Positions 5,939 to 8,955 of a stretch of 8,955 nucleotides of DNA are shown here, one piece after another. Position numbers and translations under genes: made by a program. The stretch comes from Candidatus Bathyarchaeum sp. (GTDB lineage: Archaea; Thermoproteota; Bathyarchaeia; Bathyarchaeales; Bathyarchaeaceae). The stretch lies in assembly GCA_004376385.1 (NCBI GenBank), contig SOJY01000244.1, forward strand, positions 1-8,955, in the 5' to 3' direction. Position 1 is the stretch's first letter. Each line of letters begins with the position of its first letter. The notes under the pieces were generated by a model. That model did no database searches, was not told the origin of the DNA, and saw only the letters and a program-made list of their open reading frames with translations.

Positions 5939-7366
5939 ATGGAAGGAAGCGAAAAAGAAATCACGTTGAAGATAGACGGGATAGAAGTCAATGCCAAAGA
6001 AGGAACATCCATTTTTGATGTAGCAAAAACAGTTGATATTAAGATTCCTACACTCTGCCATAATTCGGCTCTTGAGCCTTTTGGTGCTTGCCGTGTATGT
6101 TCTGTGGAAATAACGGACAAACGAGGAAGGAAAAAGATTGTAACTTCCTGCAATTACCCTGTTTCCGAAGGACTCATTGTTGACACAAAATCTGAGAAAG
6201 TATTCAGAACTCGTCAATTGCTCCTTGAGTTGTTACTGGCTCGATGTCCAAAAGTGAAGAAGATACAGGATTTAGCGCGGGAATATGGTATTGAGAAGCC
6301 GAGCTTTTGGGTAGGAGACCCAGAGGAGGACTGTATCCTTTGTGGCTTGTGCGCTCGTGTTTGCGAAGAAAAAGTTGGCGTATCTGCCATCAATTTTGCA
6401 AACCGAGGCGTGGAACGAGAAGTCACTGCTCCCTATCACACAATATCTGATGATTGCGTGGGATGCGGTGCATGTGCTATTGTTTGTCCTACGGACTCGA
6501 AAAAGGTCCGAATAAACACGTATCCAATGCTAGAAGAGGACATTAAGGAAGCAGAAAAGCAGTTCTTGAACGGAACAAGAGACGAACTCTTGGGCGTTCA
6601 CACCGAGATTTTTGCAGCAAAAAGCTCTATTGATGGACAAGATGGAGGAATGGCTACAGCTTTGCTCCTTTCGGGATTTGAGAAGGGGCTGTTTGATGCT
6701 GCTATTGTCGTTAAGCGAACAGTTGGGTATAAGGCGGAGGCAATTATTGCAGAAACTGCTGATGAAATACTGAATGCACGAGGAACTAAATATTCAAGGG
6801 TTAAAATGATGTCGAAAGTTGGGGAGCTAGTGGAAAAAGGGAAGAAGAAAATTGCTATTGTTGGTACGCCGTGCGAGGTTCGTACAGGAAGGAAAATACA
6901 GCAACAACTGCTAAGTAAATACCCGAACCTAGAGATTACAATAGTAGGGTTGTTCTGTTTTGAAGCCTTCGATTACGACAAGCTGAAAGAAGAGACAAAG
7001 AGGCTACTGGGTGTTGATTTGGACAAAGCGGAAAAAACTCAGATACAGAAAGGAAAATTCATAGTTCAAATTGGTGGAAAGGAATACTCCGCTAAGGTGA
7101 AAGAATTTCACAATGCTATTCAAGGCGGATGCGCTTACTGTAACGACTTTGTTGCCAGACTTTCTGATGTTTCTGTTGGCTCGGTAGGGAGTAATGATGG
7201 ATATTCAACAGTGATAGTAAGGTCTGATAGAGGAAAGAAGCTTCTGGAGAATGTTGATTTCGTTAAGGGCGATGTCAACAAAGAAGACGTAATAAAATTG
7301 GCTACTTTCAAAAAGAAAAGAGCTGACAAAAAGTTTTCTCCCATTATTCAAGGTACACAGAAATAG
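5939..7366 (+). CDS. NuoG/HydA-type iron-sulfur N-terminus fused to FrhB-type F420 oxidoreductase domain
   Basis: This 475-residue protein (ATG start preferred over TTG at 5933) is predicted to pass electrons between the NuoEF flavin module and coenzyme F420. Residues about 5-85 form a plant-type [2Fe-2S] ferredoxin domain (C40, C51, C54, C71). Residues about 86-125 correspond to the NuoG His-Cys3 region but retain only C103, so that cluster is probably absent. Residues 132-183 hold two [4Fe-4S] motifs (C132/135/138/142 and C173/176/179/183). From about residue 218 on it is an FrhB/FdhB domain: DGQDGGMATALLLSGFEKGL (233-252), GTPCEVRTGRKIQ (C312), GLFCFEAF (C340), then CAYC (C398, C401) leading into a DVSVGSVGSNDGYSTVIVR segment. 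The last four cysteines suit the FrhB [4Fe-4S] site. FrhB binds FAD and reduces or oxidises F420. There is no H-cluster or molybdopterin domain. It is the last gene of the operon. The domain calls are secure; the physiological partners are inferred. Confidence 0.93.
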   Translation: MEGSEKEITLKIDGIEVNAKEGTSIFDVAKTVDIKIPTLCHNSALEPFGACRVCSVEITDKRGRKKIVTSCNYPVSEGLIVDTKSEKVFRTRQLLLELLLARCPKVKKIQDLAREYGIEKPSFWVGDPEEDCILCGLCARVCEEKVGVSAINFANRGVEREVTAPYHTISDDCVGCGACAIVCPTDSKKVRINTYPMLEEDIKEAEKQFLNGTRDELLGVHTEIFAAKSSIDGQDGGMATALLLSGFEKGLFDAAIVVKRTVGYKAEAIIAETADEILNARGTKYSRVKMMSKVGELVEKGKKKIAIVGTPCEVRTGRKIQQQLLSKYPNLEITIVGLFCFEAFDYDKLKEETKRLLGVDLDKAEKTQIQKGKFIVQIGGKEYSAKVKEFHNAIQGGCAYCNDFVARLSDVSVGSVGSNDGYSTVIVRSDRGKKLLENVDFVKGDVNKEDVIKLATFKKKRADKKFSPIIQGTQK

Positions 7367-7473
7367 AAAAAAAGCGTTCATTAAACAGAAGTGCACAAAC
7401 GGTTGCGCGTAATCCGGGACATAACGCCAGCCGAGATCTAATCCAGACCCGCCAGTAGCCAATGATGGTCGAG

Positions 7474-7494
7474 TTACTTTTTGTTATTTTCCTT
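7474..7494 (+). terminator. T-rich tract, probable transcription terminator of the redox operon
   Basis: T5 (7478-7482) and T4 (7487-7490) lie within a pyrimidine-rich 20-base stretch about 110 bases downstream of the operon. Archaeal RNA polymerase commonly terminates at such tracts. A TTG at 7481 falls inside it, which argues against that codon as the start of the following gene. Confidence 0.4.
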
Positions 7495-7509
7495 ACAAGC
7501 TCCCAACAG

Positions 7510-7517
7510 AAATATAG
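7510..7517 (+). promoter_or_regulatory. TATA-like box for the AlkD-like gene
   Basis: AAATATAG lies about 36 bases before the ATG at 7553, predicting transcription from near 7540. A transcript starting there would not include the upstream TTG at 7481 and supports the shorter protein. Confidence 0.35.
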
Positions 7518-7552
7518 TCCATATTTACTACTTAGAGGAAGAGAATGTGTTG

Positions 7553-8245
7553 ATGATTTCTGCAGATGAGGTTTTGAAGAGGCTAAAAGTTAAGGCTAAG
7601 CCTGATCAGTTAGCAGGAATGGCTAGATATGGGATAGTTGTCGAAAAAAGATTAGGAGTATCCATACCAGAACTCCGAAAAATAGCCAAGGAAATAGGAA
7701 AAAACCATGACCTAGCACTTGAACTGTGGAATACCGGAATCGCTGATGCATTGATTTTAGCCTCAATGATTGGCGAGCCTGAAAAACTGACCGAGGAACA
7801 AATGGAAGAGTGGGTAAAGGACTTCAATTCTTGGGATGTCTGTGACCAAGTATGCAATAACCTCTTCAATAAGCATCCTCTTGTTTGGAAGAAAATTCTT
7901 GACTGGTCCAAAAGAGAGGAAGTATTCGTTAAAAGATCTGCTTTCGCACTGTTGTCCTGCTTAGCGGTGCACGACAAAGAAGCTCCAGACGAAAAGTTCA
8001 TTGATTTTCTTCCAGTGATAAAACGTGAAGCCGTTGATGACCGAAACTTCGTGAAGAAAGCAGTCAACTGGGCACTGAGGAACATCGGAAAACGTAACCT
8101 CAACCTGAACAAAGCTGCCATAAAAGTCGCCGGAGAGATTCAGCAAATTGATTCCAAAGCCTCCCGCTGGATAGCTTCCAATGCATTAAGAGAGTTGGAA
8201 AGCGATGCTGTTCGGAAAAGGTTAGAACAAAAGATGAAACAATGA
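7553..8245 (+). CDS. AlkD-type DNA alkylation repair protein (HEAT-like DNA glycosylase)
   Basis: This is a 230-residue all-helical protein of the DNA alkylation repair (AlkD) family, whose studied members excise positively charged N3- and N7-alkylpurines. The N-terminal MARYGI...GVSIPELRKIAKEIGKNH segment (about residues 23-52) and ALELWNTGIADALILASMI (55-73) are family hallmarks. SWDVCD gives W94 and D98 with the same four-residue spacing as the catalytic Trp/Asp pair of Bacillus cereus AlkD. R128 (in FVKRSAFALL) and W173 (in VNWALRNIGKRN) are the likely further active-site residues. The ATG at 7553 is preferred. The frame extends up to a TTG at 7481, but those 24 residues are unlike the family and overlap a T-tract. 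GTG at 7547, eight bases after GAGG, is a close alternative. It has its own promoter and no evident link to the redox operon. Confidence 0.88.
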   Translation: MISADEVLKRLKVKAKPDQLAGMARYGIVVEKRLGVSIPELRKIAKEIGKNHDLALELWNTGIADALILASMIGEPEKLTEEQMEEWVKDFNSWDVCDQVCNNLFNKHPLVWKKILDWSKREEVFVKRSAFALLSCLAVHDKEAPDEKFIDFLPVIKREAVDDRNFVKKAVNWALRNIGKRNLNLNKAAIKVAGEIQQIDSKASRWIASNALRELESDAVRKRLEQKMKQ

Positions 8246-8275
8246 ACTTGTGTTAGTAACGAAAATGTCAGATGA

Positions 8276-8283
8276 TTTATAGG
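8276..8283 (+). promoter_or_regulatory. TATA-like box for the M50 protease gene
   Basis: TTTATAGG lies about 30 bases before the GTG at 8314. This would place transcription start just before that codon, consistent with a leaderless or very short leader mRNA. The 68-bp gap after the AlkD gene holds nothing else I can identify. Confidence 0.35.
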
Positions 8284-8313
8284 GATAGTATACATTAATG
8301 GGCTGAGTATTTG

Positions 8314-8955
8314 GTGGATTCGTTGACTGACCAAGAAGTTGAAGCAGAAGAAGCTGAGCCGGGTAGAATCGAGTTCAGTTTTCCTATGCTGACTGTTAGG
8401 ACAAAGATGTTTAGTGGAGTTTTTGACAGACTTGGGTCCCTTCGTGCTTCACGCTTGATTTCTTGGGTTGCCCTCATTATTGTACCCGTTGTAGCTGGCA
8501 TTGGACTGTACCTGCTCTGCAGTAGCCTGTTTGCGTTGTTGTGGACTCCAGTTGCCCGAGATATGGCGAGTGAATTTGGTCTAGCAGTATACCTTCTGTT
8601 ACCTGGCATTAATCCACTTCTGCCCATATTGTATGGCTGGCTGGCGATAGTTTGTGCAATTGTGGTTCATGAAGGTGCACACGGAATCGTAGCAAGAAAT
8701 CGTGGATTGAAGGTTAAGTCGAGTGGTCTTCTTTTCTTTCTGGTTATTCCTATTGGCGCCTTTGTGGATGTTGATGAGGAGCAGCTTGCGAAAGCAAAAT
8801 CTAAGGATTCTTTGAGGGTTATGGCTGCTGGAGTCGGAGGAAATGTTGTTGTGGCAATAATATGCATTCTCGCTGTTCTCCTCATTGTTAGCGGATTGAC
8901 GCCTGTCATTGATGACGTATATGTTTATGGCGTTACTGAGGGTATGCCTGCTGAG
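8314..8955 (+). CDS. Site-2 protease-like M50 membrane metallopeptidase (3'-truncated by window edge)
   Basis: The frame stays open to the right edge, so only the first 214 codons are seen. The zinc-binding HEXXH motif is HEGAH at residues 119-123, at the end of a membrane helix (about 102-118), as in intramembrane S2P proteases. An earlier hydrophobic segment spans about 50-76, a third about 137-150, and a fourth about 174-193, beginning with AAGVGGN (N177, in the place of the family's Gly-Pro-x-x-Asn). The fragment ends in YGVTEGMPAE, which looks like the beginning of a PDZ domain. Residues 1-25 are acidic and probably cytoplasmic. The start is uncertain: TTG at 8311, GTG at 8314, TTG at 8323 (GGTG six bases before) and ATG at 8386 are possible. 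S2P-type enzymes cleave transmembrane regulatory proteins, but the substrate here is unknown. Confidence 0.86.
   Translation, partial: MDSLTDQEVEAEEAEPGRIEFSFPMLTVRTKMFSGVFDRLGSLRASRLISWVALIIVPVVAGIGLYLLCSSLFALLWTPVARDMASEFGLAVYLLLPGINPLLPILYGWLAIVCAIVVHEGAHGIVARNRGLKVKSSGLLFFLVIPIGAFVDVDEEQLAKAKSKDSLRVMAAGVGGNVVVAIICILAVLLIVSGLTPVIDDVYVYGVTEGMPAE

Larger units (their letters stand above)
7367..7552. other. 186-bp intergenic gap with a GC-richer core
   Basis: After the operon stop comes an A-run, then about 80 bases (7390-7470) that look clearly richer in G and C than their surroundings, then a T-rich tract. I could not fold the core into a tRNA (no GTTCAAATC-like T-loop with matching arms on either strand) and see no coding signature. 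A C-box-like AATGATGG at 7461 has no convincing partner boxes. It may be a 3' UTR or a small RNA. Confidence 0.3.

Noticed and set aside
3518..7366. Respiratory complex I (NuoEFG) or an [FeFe]-hydrogenase operon
   Set aside because: No membrane or quinone-module subunits are adjacent, the third protein has no molybdopterin-like NuoG C-terminus, and no H-cluster cysteine motifs are present; its C-terminal half is FrhB.
7367..7480. tRNA or 5S rRNA gene in the GC-rich gap
   Set aside because: No T-loop consensus with matching arms, no complementary acceptor ends and no 5S core motif on either strand.
7481..7552. N-terminal extension of the AlkD-like protein from TTG 7481
   Set aside because: The TTG sits in a T-rich tract with no ribosome binding site, the predicted TATA box lies inside the extension, and its residues do not resemble the family.
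7606..8121. 171-codon minus-strand frame opposite the AlkD-like gene
   Set aside because: Ser/Phe/Arg-rich low-complexity product with no motif, fully covered by a recognised gene on the other strand.
8295..8909. Minus-strand open frames at the right edge
   Set aside because: They overlap the plus-strand frame that carries HEGAH and membrane helices of an M50 protease; the antisense products have no family features.

Overview
The window looks like a chromosomal segment from an uncultured, probably non-methanogenic archaeon that runs a tetrahydromethanopterin (H4MPT) C1 pathway. A Bathyarchaeia-like member of the Thermoproteota would fit, but that is an impression and no search was run. The evidence is a methenyl-H4MPT cyclohydrolase, a coenzyme F420-binding FrhB domain, A/T-rich TATA-like boxes 25-45 bp ahead of most starts, AGGTG/GGGTG-type ribosome binding sites, and an archaeal-style M50 membrane protease. 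No rRNA, tRNA, CRISPR, transposase or integrase was seen. Base composition is even, apart from one GC-richer gap near 7.39-7.47 kb.

Layout. 1-729 (+) is the 3' part of mch, cut by the window edge. It converges on ubiX (726-1295, -), and the two stop codons share TTAA. Upstream of ubiX on the same strand is an ECF-transporter-like S component (1377-2012, -), with a hairpin plus T-run just after its stop. A short divergent promoter region (2013-2144) separates it from a 416-residue coiled-coil protein of unknown function (2145-3395, +). Then comes the centrepiece, a tight three-gene operon (3518-7366, +). After a 186-bp gap follow an AlkD-type DNA alkylation repair protein (7553-8245, +) and the start of a site-2 protease-like M50 metallopeptidase (8314-8955, +), which runs off the right edge.

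Centrepiece. The operon encodes a NuoE/HydC-like [2Fe-2S] protein and a HydB-type NuoF with an extra N-terminal [2Fe-2S] domain and a C-terminal 2x[4Fe-4S] domain. The third protein has a NuoG/HydA-type N-terminus ([2Fe-2S] plus two [4Fe-4S]) fused to an FrhB F420-oxidoreductase domain. This is the layout of an electron-bifurcating HydABC hydrogenase with the H-cluster domain replaced by an F420 site. No complex I membrane subunits and no hydrogenase or formate dehydrogenase catalytic subunits lie next to it. The simplest inference is a soluble NAD(P):F420 oxidoreductase. Because the F420 potential lies between those of NADH and ferredoxin, it may be a bifurcating or confurcating enzyme using ferredoxin as third partner.

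Working together. F420H2 is the usual electron donor for the methylene- and methyl-H4MPT steps next to the Mch reaction. The complex could therefore connect NAD(H) and ferredoxin pools to the C1 branch represented by mch. UbiX makes prenylated FMN for UbiD-type decarboxylases, including the one in the archaeal mevalonate pathway. The adjacent S component could import a vitamin, possibly riboflavin, but its substrate is not shown by the sequence.
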